Assembly: GCF_000368685.1 (NCBI RefSeq)
Contig: NZ_KB849626.1
Location: forward strand, 294,476 to 358,475
Direction: 5' to 3'
Length of the DNA: 64,000 bases
Source of the DNA: Acinetobacter baylyi DSM 14961 = CIP 107474
Lineage (GTDB): Bacteria > Pseudomonadota > Gammaproteobacteria > Pseudomonadales > Moraxellaceae
Each line of letters begins with the position of its first letter. Within the stretch, counting starts at the first letter, position 1. The position numbers and the translations under genes were made by a program. Below are positions 48,946 to 59,172 of this stretch, one piece after another. The notes below the pieces were generated by a model. That model saw only the letters and a list, made by a program, of their open reading frames with translations. It made no database searches and was not told where the DNA came from.

Positions 48946-49203
48946 ATGGTTGTTATTCGTCTAGCACGCGGTGGCGCAAAAAAACGTCCATTCTATCAAA
49001 TCGTTGTAACTGATAGCCGTAATGCACGTGATGGTCGTTTCATCGAACGTATTGGTTTCTTCAACCCGACTGCTCAAGGTCAGGCTGAAAAACTTCGTTT
49101 AGATGCTGATCGTTTTGCTCACTGGGTATCTCAAGGTGCTCAACCGTCTGAGCGTGTTGCTTCTTTAGCTGCTCAAGCTAAAAAAGCTGCGACTGCTGCA
49201 TAA
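48946..49203 (+). CDS. rpsP: Ribosomal protein bS16
   Basis: 30S subunit assembly protein (85 residues): [21 protein letters not shown] and [14 protein letters not shown] are diagnostic. The ATG at 48946 gives the standard N-terminus; the frame is open from 48892 but that part is leader. It heads the conserved rpsP-rimM-trmD-rplS operon. Confidence 0.97.
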   Translation: MVVIRLARGGAKKRPFYQIVVTDSRNARDGRFIERIGFFNPTAQGQAEKLRLDADRFAHWVSQGAQPSERVASLAAQAKKAATAA

Positions 49204-49222
49204 GTTTTGTAGTAGGTAGCCC

Positions 49223-49771
49223 ATGACACCAACACAGAATGTTCCCGAAGATCGTATTCAGATTGGACAGTTACGTTCAGCATATGGATTAAATGGGTGG
49301 CTCTGGGTGTATTCCAATACAGAACCCATGAGCAATATGTTTGACTACCTGCCTTGGTTTATTGAAACCAAAGCAGGCTGGCAAACAGTAGATGTAAAAC
49401 GTTGGAAACCACATGGCAAAGGTCTGGTCGTTTCGCTGAAAAATGTGAGTGATCGCAATGCAGCAGAAAGCCTGATTGGATCGACAATCTGGGTTGCCAA
49501 GTCTCAGCTTCCTAAAACGGATGTTGATGAATACTACTGGTCAGATTTAAAAGGCTTAACGGTGTTAGGTCTTGATGAAGAAGAGCAGGAAGTCAATCTT
49601 GGTCAAATTCATGAATTGTTTGAAACTGGCGCTAATGATGTGATGGTGGTCCGTGCCACAGCAGACAGTGTGGATGCTGAAGAGCGCATGATCCCATGGC
49701 ATAAAGATGTGGTACAACGGGTTGATCTGGAAGCAGGCCGTATTTATGTCAATTGGGGCGTAGATTACTAA
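49223..49771 (+). CDS. rimM: Ribosome maturation factor RimM
   Basis: Binds bS19 during 30S assembly. The N-terminal RimM domain begins RIQIGQLRSAYGLNGWLWVYS; the C-terminal PRC barrel contains YYWSDLKGLTV and GANDVMVVRA, ending MIPWHKDVVQRVDLE. Length 182 residues, 19 bases after rpsP. Confidence 0.96.
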   Translation: MTPTQNVPEDRIQIGQLRSAYGLNGWLWVYSNTEPMSNMFDYLPWFIETKAGWQTVDVKRWKPHGKGLVVSLKNVSDRNAAESLIGSTIWVAKSQLPKTDVDEYYWSDLKGLTVLGLDEEEQEVNLGQIHELFETGANDVMVVRATADSVDAEERMIPWHKDVVQRVDLEAGRIYVNWGVDY

Positions 49772-49818
49772 TCCACTTGATGGATGGCAAACGCAGTTGG
49801 AAAATATAGGAGTCTGCG

Positions 49819-50568
49819 ATGTTTTTTGCAGTCATTACACTTTTTCCAGAAATGTTTGAGGCAATCACTGCTTATGGAATCAGCGGACGTGCAACCAAAC
49901 GTCAGATTGCAACAGTTAGCTGTATTAATCCACGTGATTTCGCAGAGGGTAACTACAAACGGGTGGATGAACGTCCATTTGGTGGTGGCCCAGGTATGGT
50001 GATGATGGCGGAGCCTCTGGCAAAAGCGATTATTCATGCCAAACAGCTTGCTGAGCAAGCAGGTTGTGTTCATGCGCCAGTGGTATATATGTCGCCACAA
50101 GGCAAAACCTTAAATGAACACGCGGTACAACAATTTGTCGATTATGACGGTTTGATTGTGTTGTGTGGTCGTTATGAAGGTGTCGATGAGCGTTTGATCC
50201 AGCACTATGTTGATCAGGAATGGTCAATTGGAGATTATGTATTATCGGGAGGTGAGCTTCCTGCGATGGTGTTACTGGATAGTATTATTCGGCGGTTACC
50301 AGATGCGATGTCTGACGAGCAATCTCATATACAAGATTCTTTTGTGGATGGTCTTTTAGATTGTCCACAATATACCAAGCCTGACCATTTTGAAGGGTTG
50401 GATGTTCCTGAAGTTCTAAAATCAGGACATCATGCCAATATTGAAAAATGGCGTTTTTTGCAGCGGTATCAACGTACTTTAGATCGTCGACCTGAACTGG
50501 TTGAAAAAGTGACGTTGACCAAGCAGCAAAGAAAATGGCTAACATTTTTAGATGACTCAAAAAATTGA
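49819..50568 (+). CDS. trmD: tRNA (guanine37-N1)-methyltransferase TrmD
   Basis: SPOUT methyltransferase that makes m1G37 and prevents frameshifting. [50 protein letters not shown] and the knot segment [20 protein letters not shown] are all present. Length 249 residues is standard. ATATAGGAGTCTGCG precedes the start. Confidence 0.97.
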   Translation: MFFAVITLFPEMFEAITAYGISGRATKRQIATVSCINPRDFAEGNYKRVDERPFGGGPGMVMMAEPLAKAIIHAKQLAEQAGCVHAPVVYMSPQGKTLNEHAVQQFVDYDGLIVLCGRYEGVDERLIQHYVDQEWSIGDYVLSGGELPAMVLLDSIIRRLPDAMSDEQSHIQDSFVDGLLDCPQYTKPDHFEGLDVPEVLKSGHHANIEKWRFLQRYQRTLDRRPELVEKVTLTKQQRKWLTFLDDSKN

Positions 50569-50709
50569 GTGATCTGATATAGGCTCTTTATTTTTATACC
50601 TTGAGTATAAGTAATAGAGGGAAAGTTAAACGGGTTGATATGCGTTTTAGCCTCTGTCCCCAGCGGTGTAAGAGACCTCTTCTCTCCCGCACATACTGGA
50701 GATTCCACA

Positions 50710-51081
50710 ATGAGTGGTAAACATCCTTTAGTTCAAGCTGTAGAAAATGCACAGTTAAAATCTGATATCCCTGCTTTTGCTCCTGGTGACACAGTGATTG
50801 TCCAAGTTAAAGTAAAAGAGGGTGATCGTGAGCGTCTTCAAGCATTTGAAGGTGTTGTTATTGCGAAGAAAAATCGTGGTTTAAACTCTGCGTTTACAGT
50901 ACGTAAAATTTCTAGCGGTGTTGGTGTTGAGCGTGTTTTCCAAACTCACTCACCAGTTGTTGCTAAAATTGAAGTGAAACGTCGTGGTGACGTGCGTCGT
51001 GCTAAACTTTACTACCTTCGTGAGTTGTCTGGTAAAGCTGCGCGTATTCGTGAAAAATTGCCAGCGCGTAAACGAGGTTAA
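50710..51081 (+). CDS. rplS: Ribosomal protein bL19
   Basis: 50S protein at the subunit interface (123 residues). [22 protein letters not shown] and [15 protein letters not shown] are diagnostic. The ATG at 50710 follows CTGGAG and gives MSGKHPLVQ; the upstream open frame from 50635 is leader. It ends the operon at a bidirectional terminator. The 141-base trmD-rplS spacer may hold a separate promoter. Confidence 0.97.
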   Translation: MSGKHPLVQAVENAQLKSDIPAFAPGDTVIVQVKVKEGDRERLQAFEGVVIAKKNRGLNSAFTVRKISSGVGVERVFQTHSPVVAKIEVKRRGDVRRAKLYYLRELSGKAARIREKLPARKRG

Positions 51082-51103
51082 TTTTAACTTCGCTTATCAG
51101 CAT

Positions 51104-51132
51104 AAAAATGCGCCTGATTGGGCGCATTTTTT
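51104..51132. terminator. Bidirectional terminator between rplS and lipA
   Basis: AAAATGCGCC and GGGCGCATTTT pair around TGATT with A and T runs outside, suited to stop both converging transcripts. Confidence 0.9.
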
Positions 51133-51150
51133 ACATCTGGTGCATCTTAA

Positions 51151-52119
51151 TTATAGATTTTGACCTTTGAGACGATTGGCATGTTGTCTAAAGATGGATA
51201 CGGGGTCTTGTGCAAAAATAGATCGTAAACCCAGAATTTGATTGACTTCATCCAGATGATTCCATACGTAATTATCTCGAATTACTGTACCCAAGTGACT
51301 GCTACATGAAGGTACCAGCCCGTCATTGTTTTTGCCACTAAATACACTGGTCAAGCTCAGGCCATAATCTGAAGGATCGAGTGGATTGGTTAATGGAGAA
51401 GCACCGCTCCATGAATAATAACGTACACCATTGACAGAAGATTCACCTTGACCGCATGCAGTCGTTGGTACGCCAGCAGGAAAGATTGCATTAAATTTAC
51501 CAGCACCTTCAGTGGATAGACTATACGCTGCACCGACAGAGTTCATTGGATATTTCTGCGGATCATCGAATTGTCCTATCGTAATAAAATTCATTGCGAC
51601 ATTGAAAATGGTCGCAATAGGCGCTTCTAATGGTGTGCCAGCCAGTGTTTTATAAATCAGATCAGCCAGTGGGGCACCTTTGGCAGGGCCACCAATCGTT
51701 GAAACGGAAGCAATATTTGCAGGGAGAACACCAGCAACATAGCGTACAGTTTGGGAGCCATGACTATGCCCAATCAGATTAACTTTTTGTGCGCCTGTAA
51801 TGGCCAGAATGTCCTGAACTTCAGCAAGTAATTGTTCGCCTCGAAATTCAGATGTATTGGCAGTAGATTGACGGGTTACCCAGACATTGGCACCATTTCT
51901 GGCCAAATCTTGTGGAATCTGATACCAATAATCTAACCCAAAGGCTTCTGTGCCTAATTTATTAAAACCGAATAGTCCATGTGAGAGAACAATCGGATAT
52001 TTGGTCTTTGCATAATCGGATATGACAAAAGATGTAGTTGGATTCTGAATTGGACTGGTTGCAAATACAGGTTGGGTTAGAACCAGCAATAAAGTTGTAA
52101 ATAATAATTTGAATTTCAT
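51151..52119 (-). CDS. lipA: Secreted triacylglycerol lipase (family I)
   Basis: Extracellular alpha/beta-hydrolase exported by Sec and type II secretion after folding by LipB. The signal peptide is MKFKLLFTTLLLVLTQPVFA. The oxyanion motif HGLFGF and nucleophile elbow GHSHGSQ (Ser near residue 126) are present. Two Cys (TACGQG and VPSCSSH) fit the family I disulfide, and the catalytic Asp and His lie near GLVP and WNHLDEVNQ. Length 322 residues. It lies downstream of lipB on the minus strand. Confidence 0.93.
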   Translation of the reverse strand: MKFKLLFTTLLLVLTQPVFATSPIQNPTTSFVISDYAKTKYPIVLSHGLFGFNKLGTEAFGLDYWYQIPQDLARNGANVWVTRQSTANTSEFRGEQLLAEVQDILAITGAQKVNLIGHSHGSQTVRYVAGVLPANIASVSTIGGPAKGAPLADLIYKTLAGTPLEAPIATIFNVAMNFITIGQFDDPQKYPMNSVGAAYSLSTEGAGKFNAIFPAGVPTTACGQGESSVNGVRYYSWSGASPLTNPLDPSDYGLSLTSVFSGKNNDGLVPSCSSHLGTVIRDNYVWNHLDEVNQILGLRSIFAQDPVSIFRQHANRLKGQNL

Positions 52120-52250
52120 TTTATTTCCCTAAATTTCATTTTTCTGAGTTTGAAAATTCATCCATTTTCAAACCGCATATTATTTCCGTTAAAACACGGG
52201 TAAAGCTAAATTAAGGTCTATTTTCTCCTTGATTAAATAGTGATATAAAA

Positions 52251-53282
52251 TTATTCAGAAAAGGGTAAGCTTTGTCCTTGATCTTTTGCAGATTCAAATG
52301 CTTGTACCCGAATCTGATCCTGTGGTGCAGTAAAATTTTTACTTCTAAGTGCACTGATGGCGTTCTGTTTCGCTGTATCACTCATATTGCTGTTTAAAAT
52401 AGTCTGACGCTCATCAAGATACTGAGTGACGTTACTTTTCCAGTTTGAGCGTTCGACATCCAATTGTTCTAGACGTGCAGTGGCATCATGTCCAACCAAA
52501 TTGGTTCGCATATCATGTAACTCTTGTGCTGAGCCTCCATTCTTTTTGATTGATGTGGTTAATTGCTTTAAATCATCCAATTTTGAAAGTTGTTCAAGAT
52601 TCGCTTTCCAGTCTTGGGGCAATTGATCAAATAATGCTTTGAGTTGCTTGGCTTTTTCAATCTCACTGAGTTTGCTATTATTTAGAATCGCCATCCGTTC
52701 CAGGGTATATTGGTTATAAATATCTTCTGAGCCGAACAGCCCTGCAATTTCTGTCGCAGAAAAAAAACGTTGTCTGAGCATCTGTCTAGAGGTAAATACT
52801 GCACGATAATAAGCAATATCAGTTTTGGCGATCGCTGGTTCTTTTAAATTTCCGAGTTCTTCGCGATATTTGAGATAACGTTGCCATAAATCTTGTGCCT
52901 GATCGCGTGCAGGCTGGGGAAGACTTTGAGTGAAGTAATTTTTGATGTCTTGATCAATTTGAGTCAGGCTTTTCTCGCCGTATTGCGTAAGAAAATATTC
53001 AAAGCAGTTACGTGTTTGTTCATTGACGATTAAGTGGTTAGCTGCATTGAGCTGAAGTTGGCAATTCACTTGAGTATCATGCTGACTTACACTACCAAAT
53101 GGTGTCGTATTTTCAGAAAGTTGATTCTGCTGCCCTGGACTGGTTGCTATAATTGCTGAGGCATTCGTACTCTCAATTTGAGAGGATGCATTGGCAGTAT
53201 CTTTTGGCATTAACCAATAGATGAATATCATTAATAATGCGACTAACCCAATCCCTAGGTAAATTTTTTTCGATCCATTCAT
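52251..53282 (-). CDS. lipB: Lipase-specific foldase LipB (Lif)
   Basis: Steric chaperone anchored in the inner membrane, folding LipA in the periplasm. One membrane helix (residues 5-23, IYLGIGLVALLMIFIYWLM) precedes a variable linker and a helical domain. RYRAVFTSRQMLRQRFFS-type sequence (YRAVFTSRQMLRQRFF) is the Lif signature. I chose the ATG at 53282; an in-frame TTG at 53297 is less likely. The chaperone gene precedes the lipase gene, the reverse of Pseudomonas lipA-lipH but known in Acinetobacter. Length 343 residues. Confidence 0.9.
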   Translation of the reverse strand: MNGSKKIYLGIGLVALLMIFIYWLMPKDTANASSQIESTNASAIIATSPGQQNQLSENTTPFGSVSQHDTQVNCQLQLNAANHLIVNEQTRNCFEYFLTQYGEKSLTQIDQDIKNYFTQSLPQPARDQAQDLWQRYLKYREELGNLKEPAIAKTDIAYYRAVFTSRQMLRQRFFSATEIAGLFGSEDIYNQYTLERMAILNNSKLSEIEKAKQLKALFDQLPQDWKANLEQLSKLDDLKQLTTSIKKNGGSAQELHDMRTNLVGHDATARLEQLDVERSNWKSNVTQYLDERQTILNSNMSDTAKQNAISALRSKNFTAPQDQIRVQAFESAKDQGQSLPFSE

Positions 53283-53427
53283 GTTTTTATATTCCAATAC
53301 GACGCAATTTTTATTTCATCATTGAATTGAATGATTATAAAAATAGCATAACTTTGGACAAATAATACAAAAACGGATGAATGAATTTTTTAACATTATA
53401 TTTAATTTATTTGATGTAGAGCACATT

Positions 53428-54333
53428 ATGACTGCAAAATCCAGCAAGATATCGAGACGCCCTGTGAGTGGTGTATTTCTTTTGAATAAACCTTTGGGAC
53501 TCAGCTCAAATGGTGTACTTCAAAAAGTCCGCTGGTTGTTTCGTGCGCAAAAGGCTGGTCATACAGGTGCACTTGATCCACTGGCGACTGGTTTATTGCC
53601 GATTTGTTTAGGGGAGGCGACCAAGTTTTCACATTATTTGCTTGACTCGACCAAGCGTTATCAAACCGTGGTCAAACTGGGACAAGTGACGACTACAGGT
53701 GATGTTGAAGGGAAAGTTGTACAGTCGCGTTCAGTCCCACCACTCACCCGTGACATGCTCGAATTGGTATTGGATGGGTTTCGCGGCGATATCCAGCAAG
53801 TTCCGCCAATGTATTCTGCTTTAAAGCGTGATGGCCGCCCATTATATGAATTGGCACGTCAAGGAATTGAGATTGAGCGTGAAGCACGCCCAGTCACAAT
53901 TCATGCTCTCAAACTTGTCGATTTTGATACAGAAAGCCTAACGTTAGATGTGACATGTTCTAAAGGCACTTATATTCGCGTATTGGGTGAAGATATTGGT
54001 GAGGCATTAGGCTGTGGTGGGCATTTAACTGCCTTGCATCGTGTACAGACTGGACATTTTGAACTTGTACCTGAATATACCCTTGAATATTTAGAACAAC
54101 TGAATGAAACAGAGCGGGATATGCTATTATTGGCGCCCTACGCACCAGTCGATTATTTACCACAGGTTCAAATTCCAGAAGGTCGTCTTAAATATTTCTG
54201 CAATGGACAAGAAAGCAATATTGACCACGATGCAGTACCAGAAGTTCTGGTATTTGAGGGTGAACGTTGTTTAGGACTTGCTGAAATCACAGATAAAAAA
54301 AGATTGGTGCCGAAACGTCTTTTAAATTTATAG
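53428..54333 (+). CDS. truB: tRNA pseudouridine55 synthase TruB
   Basis: Makes pseudouridine at position 55 of the T loop. The N-terminal [14 protein letters not shown] and catalytic [16 protein letters not shown] (Asp) motifs are present, followed by [20 protein letters not shown] and [15 protein letters not shown]. The ATG at 53428 (GTAGAG upstream) gives the usual 301 residues; the frame is open from 53377. It is followed 12 bases later by the TSUP permease. Confidence 0.96.
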
Positions 54334-54345
54334 GCATGACATTAG

Positions 54346-55116
54346 ATGGAAATTGAAGTTCTTCTTAGCTTAATCTTTTTTGCGTTTTGTGCAGGTGCAA
54401 TTGATGCGGCAGTAGGAGGCGGAGGATTAATTCAAATTCCAGCGATTATGGGGACGTTTCCACAAATGTCTCCTGCAACCGTTATTGGAACCAATAAGTT
54501 ATCTTCAATTTTTGGTACAGCATCGGCAGCGTATACCTTTGTTCGCAAAGTGAAACTTCAGTGGAAATTGCTGGCCGTCATTGCGGTTTGTGCGCTAATC
54601 AGTTCGTTTCTGGGCGCTGCATGTCTATCGATGATTCCGCAATCAGTGTTGAAACCGTTTGTTTTTGTCATGCTGATCGTGATTGCAATTTATACCCTAG
54701 TTAAGAAAAACTTTGGTCAGGTTCATTTTGACTTAAAGATTACGCCAAAAGTCTTGGTACTTGCAGCGATTGGAAGCCTGCTCATTGGCTTTTATGACGG
54801 AATTTTTGGCCCTGGTACAGGCAGTTTCTTTATCTTCTTTTTTATTCGCTTTCTCAATGTCGATTTTTTACATGCATCGGCTTTGTCAAAAATTGGTAAC
54901 TTCATGACCAATCTGGCTGCACTCAGCTTTTTGGCGCCTACAGGTCATGTCATCTTTCAGATTGGCTTCATAATGGCAGTTGCTAATGTGGTGGGGTCGG
55001 TGGTGGGTGTCCGTGTTGCTTTAAAATATGGTAGTGGTTTTGTACGTGTCATTTTTTTGATTTTAGTCTCTGTTCTGATTTGCCGGATTGGTTATCAAAT
55101 CTTTGTAACGGGTTAA
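54346..55116 (+). CDS. TSUP family (TauE/SafE, YfcA-like) transporter
   Basis: Inner-membrane permease with about 8 helices in 256 residues. The family signature FCAGAIDAAVGGGGLIQIPA lies at the N-terminus; the second repeat has GFYDGIFGPGTGSFFIFFF. Family members move sulfite, sulfoacetate or other sulfur organoanions; the substrate here is unknown. Possibly cotranscribed with truB, then a terminator. Confidence 0.88.
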   Translation: MEIEVLLSLIFFAFCAGAIDAAVGGGGLIQIPAIMGTFPQMSPATVIGTNKLSSIFGTASAAYTFVRKVKLQWKLLAVIAVCALISSFLGAACLSMIPQSVLKPFVFVMLIVIAIYTLVKKNFGQVHFDLKITPKVLVLAAIGSLLIGFYDGIFGPGTGSFFIFFFIRFLNVDFLHASALSKIGNFMTNLAALSFLAPTGHVIFQIGFIMAVANVVGSVVGVRVALKYGSGFVRVIFLILVSVLICRIGYQIFVTG

Positions 55117-55189
55117 AGCACCTAACAACGTTTTGATACAGATCATTGACATGAATGATCTATTCTCTCAGACAAAACAAAATAAACTA

Positions 55190-55222
55190 AAAGAGCATTC
55201 CATATGTGGAGTGCTCTTTTTT
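55190..55222 (+). terminator. Terminator after the TSUP gene
   Basis: AAGAGCATTCCA pairs with TGGAGTGCTCTT, with one G-T wobble, around a 3-4 base loop, followed by TTTTTC. Confidence 0.88.
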
Positions 55223-55264
55223 CTTGTTTAGCCACTAAAAGAATAGCCATAATAGGAATAAATC

Positions 55265-55714
55265 ATGAATATCTTTGAAGCCTTACGTGAAAGTCATGAC
55301 CAGCAGCGTACATTATCAGAACGCTTGATTCAAACCAGCGGTCATAGTGAAGAACGAGAGCAACTCTTTCAGGCATTAAAAAATGAATTGTGGGCACACT
55401 CTGTCGCAGAGGATCGTTATTTATATATTCCATTGATGTTTAATGATACAGGTCTGGATATTACCCGTCATGCTTTGTCTGAACATCATGAAATGGATGA
55501 ATTGGTCGAACAACTTGAGCAGACTGATATGAGTAGCCCAAGTTGGCTGGCAATTGCTAAACAGCTCAGCGAGAAGGTCCATCACCATTTAGAAGAAGAA
55601 GAACACAAGTTTTTTCAACAGGCAGGTAAAATTCTGGATGATGCAGAAAAGGAAAAGTTAGGGAAGCAATACTTAAAAGAGTATGCAAAATACAAAAACC
55701 CTGAATTGACTTAA
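55265..55714 (+). CDS. Hemerythrin HHE domain protein
   Basis: Four-helix diiron-type protein (149 residues). Candidate ligands lie in ESHDQQRTL, WAHSVAEDRYLYIPL, RHALSEHHEMDELV and VHHHLEEEEHKFFQQ, the HHE repeat pattern. Proteins of this class act in oxygen, NO or iron handling and stress defence; the role here is unknown. Single gene with its own terminator upstream. Confidence 0.88.
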   Translation: MNIFEALRESHDQQRTLSERLIQTSGHSEEREQLFQALKNELWAHSVAEDRYLYIPLMFNDTGLDITRHALSEHHEMDELVEQLEQTDMSSPSWLAIAKQLSEKVHHHLEEEEHKFFQQAGKILDDAEKEKLGKQYLKEYAKYKNPELT

Positions 55715-55729
55715 ACCAACTTAAGTAGA

Positions 55730-56617
55730 TTAAGCCGATTCATTGCTATTTAAATTATTTTCGGTTTTGGCGCGAAACGTGACTCCCACCGATGCCAGCA
55801 TAATGCAGCCTAGCGCGATCCATTGCAAAAAACTGATCTGCTCGTGCAGTAGAACAAGCCCTGTTAGAGCTGCTAATGCTGGAGACAAGCTGGATAAGGT
55901 TCCATAACTCATTTTGCTGAGTCTTTTTAAGACAAACAAGTCCATTGCATAAGGGATCACAGTCGCTAATATGGCAATGATAAGTGCTTTATACCAAGAC
56001 TCAGGATTTAAAACATGATCTGGCTGATGCACCAAACCAATGGGCAATAAGACGAGTGCAGAGAGTGTAATGGCGATGGTCAGTGCATGCATACCAATAT
56101 TCTGGCGAACCACTTTATGTCCATAATAAATATAAAGCGCCCAGCAGAATCCTGCACCTAATGCAAAAGCTGCACCAGTGATTGAAAACTCCGTGGAGGT
56201 GGTTTGTTGCCATGGCACCATTAAGGCAATTCCCAAGATTGCACAACATACCCAGATATAATCGCGTCGTTGCTGAATAGAGAGCAAAGCCAATCCCAAA
56301 GGACCGATAAACTCCAGCCCAACCGCAATGCCTTGTGGTAATTTGCCCAAAGACATATAGAACAAAACGTTCATTACACAGAGTGCAGCGCTATAACAGA
56401 GTAGATTGTGCCATTTCAGGGTCGAAAGTTTGGATAAAATTGTCCATGAACGGAACATGATGAAAACGAGAACAGAGGCAAAGCATAGCCTGAGAATAGT
56501 CACACTCAGTGGATCAAGCGTTGCGATAAGCTGTTTGGCAAATGAGGCACTAATTTGATAGCACGTCATCGACAATAACATGGCCAAAACTGCAACAAAT
56601 GGCGCATTAGACATCAC
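55730..56617 (-). CDS. EamA family transporter (RhtA-like), copy 1
   Basis: Ten-helix drug/metabolite superfamily exporter (295 residues) with two EamA repeats. SFAKQLIATLDPLSVTILRL, FYMSLGKLPQGIAVGLEFIGPLGLAL and FVLKRLSKMSYGTLSSLSPALAALTG resemble RhtA, a threonine/homoserine exporter. The substrate is unproven. It lies 75 bases downstream of a paralogue on the same strand. Confidence 0.88.
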   Translation of the reverse strand: MMSNAPFVAVLAMLLSMTCYQISASFAKQLIATLDPLSVTILRLCFASVLVFIMFRSWTILSKLSTLKWHNLLCYSAALCVMNVLFYMSLGKLPQGIAVGLEFIGPLGLALLSIQQRRDYIWVCCAILGIALMVPWQQTTSTEFSITGAAFALGAGFCWALYIYYGHKVVRQNIGMHALTIAITLSALVLLPIGLVHQPDHVLNPESWYKALIIAILATVIPYAMDLFVLKRLSKMSYGTLSSLSPALAALTGLVLLHEQISFLQWIALGCIMLASVGVTFRAKTENNLNSNESA

Positions 56618-56692
56618 GATTCATCCAGAAAATACCGCATTATGCGAAATAAAACGTTCTCAATATTTGTTGAATATTATAAAGATTAAACT

Positions 56693-57580
56693 TTAGTTTT
56701 GATGTGCTTTGGACTGACGGGCAAGCTGTGTGGTGATTGTACAGCCTACTGAGGCAATAATGATCGTGACTAATGCCAGCCATTGATTCCACATCAGTTT
56801 TTCTCCTAAAAATACAAAGCCTGAAAATGCGGCAACCGCAGGCTCTAGACTCATAAGCGTACCAAAACTCAGCGCAGTCAAACGTTTAAGCGCTAGCATT
56901 TCAAGTGAAAAGGGCAAGGCACTGGCTAAAATGGCCAAAGCAATAAAATAAAAGATATGAGGCAATTCAAATACACGATCAATAGCCCCCATCCAGAGTG
57001 CAATTGGAAGCAGAATCAGCATTCCTACAGTCATACCCAAAAAAACTGTATGGTTACCAGAAATACCTGAAGGTTTCTGACCTGCAATAATATACATGGC
57101 CCAACACGCACCTGCGGCTACTGCAAAGACTATACCTGTCAAATCAAGTCCATGACTAGCCTGCTGAAATGGAAATAACAGCAGTAAACCAAGAATCGCA
57201 AAACTGACCCAGATAAAATCGTACTTCTGGCGGGCATAATACAATGCAACACTCAAAGGACCAATGAACTCAAAAGCAACCGCAATACCCAGAGGCAAAC
57301 GTTCGAGTGAAAGATAAAACAGTGCGTTCATACCTGCCAGCGCAAAACCATAACTGACAATGGCTTTCCAGCGGATTGCTCGCCATTGGATTTTCCATGC
57401 CTGAAAAAGAATCGCCAGTATGATTGCTCCAAAAAATAATCGCATGGCCGACACAGTGAGTACAGGATAGCTTTGGAAAAGGACTTTGGCCAAAGAACCA
57501 CTACTTTGTACACTGATCATGGCGACAAGCAGAAATAACACAGCCTGTAATTGTGATTTCGGGCTAGAGAACGACGACAT
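56693..57580 (-). CDS. EamA family transporter (RhtA-like), copy 2
   Basis: Paralogue of the next gene with the same 295-residue length and motif order: SLAKVLFQSYPVLTVSAMRL, FYLSLERLPLGIAVAFEFIGP and LALKRLTALSFGTLMSLEPAVAA. The pair probably comes from tandem duplication. The ATG follows a poor ribosome site; the start MSSFSSP is the only good one. The substrate is perhaps an amino acid, unproven. Confidence 0.88.
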   Translation of the reverse strand: MSSFSSPKSQLQAVLFLLVAMISVQSSGSLAKVLFQSYPVLTVSAMRLFFGAIILAILFQAWKIQWRAIRWKAIVSYGFALAGMNALFYLSLERLPLGIAVAFEFIGPLSVALYYARQKYDFIWVSFAILGLLLLFPFQQASHGLDLTGIVFAVAAGACWAMYIIAGQKPSGISGNHTVFLGMTVGMLILLPIALWMGAIDRVFELPHIFYFIALAILASALPFSLEMLALKRLTALSFGTLMSLEPAVAAFSGFVFLGEKLMWNQWLALVTIIIASVGCTITTQLARQSKAHQN

Positions 57581-57632
57581 TTTTTTTGAACAATAGGTAT
57601 ATTTGGTTCATCTTAATTCATGTTGATATAAA

Positions 57633-57657
57633 AAAGCCACAGACGGTCTGTGGCTTT
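57633..57657 (-). terminator. Terminator after serA
   Basis: AAAGCCACAGA and TCTGTGGCTTT form an 11-bp perfect stem with loop CGG; on the minus strand a T run follows. It may also act for any transcript from the plus side. Confidence 0.92.
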
Positions 57658-57672
57658 CTCGAGATGCATCAA

Positions 57673-58905
57673 TTAGAACAGAACGCGAACGCGAATAGTA
57701 CCTTCAACCTGGTTGAGCATATCAAGTGCTTCTTGAGAAGCAGATGCATCTACATCCATGATCAGGTAACCGATATCACCTTTAGTCATCAAACTTTGAC
57801 CAGAGATATTGATATTTTGTTCTGCAAATAGATTATTGATTTTAGACAATACACCTGGAATATTTTTATGAATATGCAATAAACGGTGCTTGCCTTCAGT
57901 CAATGGTAGTGCAATTTCTGGGAAATTGACCGCAGATAGGGTCATACCTTTATCAGAATAAGCCACAAATTTTTCTGAAACTTCAAGTCCGATATTGGCT
58001 TGAGCCTCCATGGTTGAACCGCCCACGTGAGGTGTCAGGATCACATTGTCCAGACCACGTAATGGAGAAATAAATTCTTCACCATTGGCTTTTGGTTCTT
58101 TCGGGAATACGTCTACCGCAGCACCTGCAAGGTGACCTGATTTCAACGCATCTGCTAAGTCTTCGATGATCACACACGTACCGCGTGCCGCGTTCAAGAA
58201 GATCGCACCTTCTTTCATTTTGGCAAATTGTTCTTTCTTGAAGAAATTACGTGTAGATGGAACATCTGGTACATGCAACGTCACAACATCAGCAGTTGCA
58301 AGTAATTCATCCAAAGAACCCACTTGGCGAGCATTACCCATTGGAAGCTTAGTGACTGTGTCGTAATAAATGACGTGCATGCCTAAGCTTTCAGCCAAGA
58401 CTGAAAGTTGTGAGCCAATTGAGCCGTAACCAACAATACCTAATGTCTTGCCACGTGTTTCATAAGAACCTACAGCAGATTTGTCCCAGCCACCACGGTG
58501 ACAGACTGCAGATTTTTCAGGTACACGACGCAGAAGAAGGATCAATTCAGCAAGCACCAGTTCAGCAACTGAACGGGTGTTTGAATAAGGCGCGTTAAAT
58601 ACAGGAATACCACGTGCCATTGCTGCTTTTAGATCTACCTGATTGGTTCCGATACAGAAACAACCTACTGCGATGAGCTTGTTCGCAGCTGCAAAGACAT
58701 CTTCTGTCAACTGAGTACGGGAGCGAATACCAATAAAGTGAGCATCCTTGACGGCTTCTTTCAGCGCATCGCCATCCAGTGCTGTCTTGCGATAATCGAT
58801 ATTGGTATAACCCGCTGCATTTAGAGTGTCGACTGCGTTTTGATGAACGCCTTCTAACAATAAGAAACGAATTTTGTCTTTAGGTAGTGATAGATGTTGG
58901 CTCAT
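57673..58905 (-). CDS. serA: D-3-phosphoglycerate dehydrogenase SerA
   Basis: First step of serine synthesis; also reduces 2-oxoglutarate to D-2-hydroxyglutarate. NAD fold GIVGYGSIGSQLSVLAESLGM, catalytic region AARGTCVIIEDLADAL, RDNVILTPHVGGST-like LDNVILTPHVGGSTMEAQ, and a C-terminal ACT domain from HRLLHIHKNIPGVLSK that binds serine. At 410 residues it is the E. coli-type allosteric form. Divergent from the flavoprotein at 59173. Confidence 0.96.
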   Translation of the reverse strand: MSQHLSLPKDKIRFLLLEGVHQNAVDTLNAAGYTNIDYRKTALDGDALKEAVKDAHFIGIRSRTQLTEDVFAAANKLIAVGCFCIGTNQVDLKAAMARGIPVFNAPYSNTRSVAELVLAELILLLRRVPEKSAVCHRGGWDKSAVGSYETRGKTLGIVGYGSIGSQLSVLAESLGMHVIYYDTVTKLPMGNARQVGSLDELLATADVVTLHVPDVPSTRNFFKKEQFAKMKEGAIFLNAARGTCVIIEDLADALKSGHLAGAAVDVFPKEPKANGEEFISPLRGLDNVILTPHVGGSTMEAQANIGLEVSEKFVAYSDKGMTLSAVNFPEIALPLTEGKHRLLHIHKNIPGVLSKINNLFAEQNINISGQSLMTKGDIGYLIMDVDASASQEALDMLNQVEGTIRVRVLF

Positions 58906-59172
58906 TACGGCTCCGCTACAAAGGCCAAATTTAGTCGCGATATCATATCACAACTCGTGCTGCATGTTTATCCATTATAAATAAGAGATATGACTGACAT
59001 CATGGAATAAATTTCAGATTATTGACAATCGGGTTTGGGCTGTGATTGGTCATTTAATTCATGTGATTGGCGTTCTATCTGAATCAGAAGCTTTATCCTG
59101 CGACTGCTTACATGTAAAATAAATCTAGATTCCCTCAATCCTCCTGTTTATTTCTTGCTAGGCCTGTAAACG

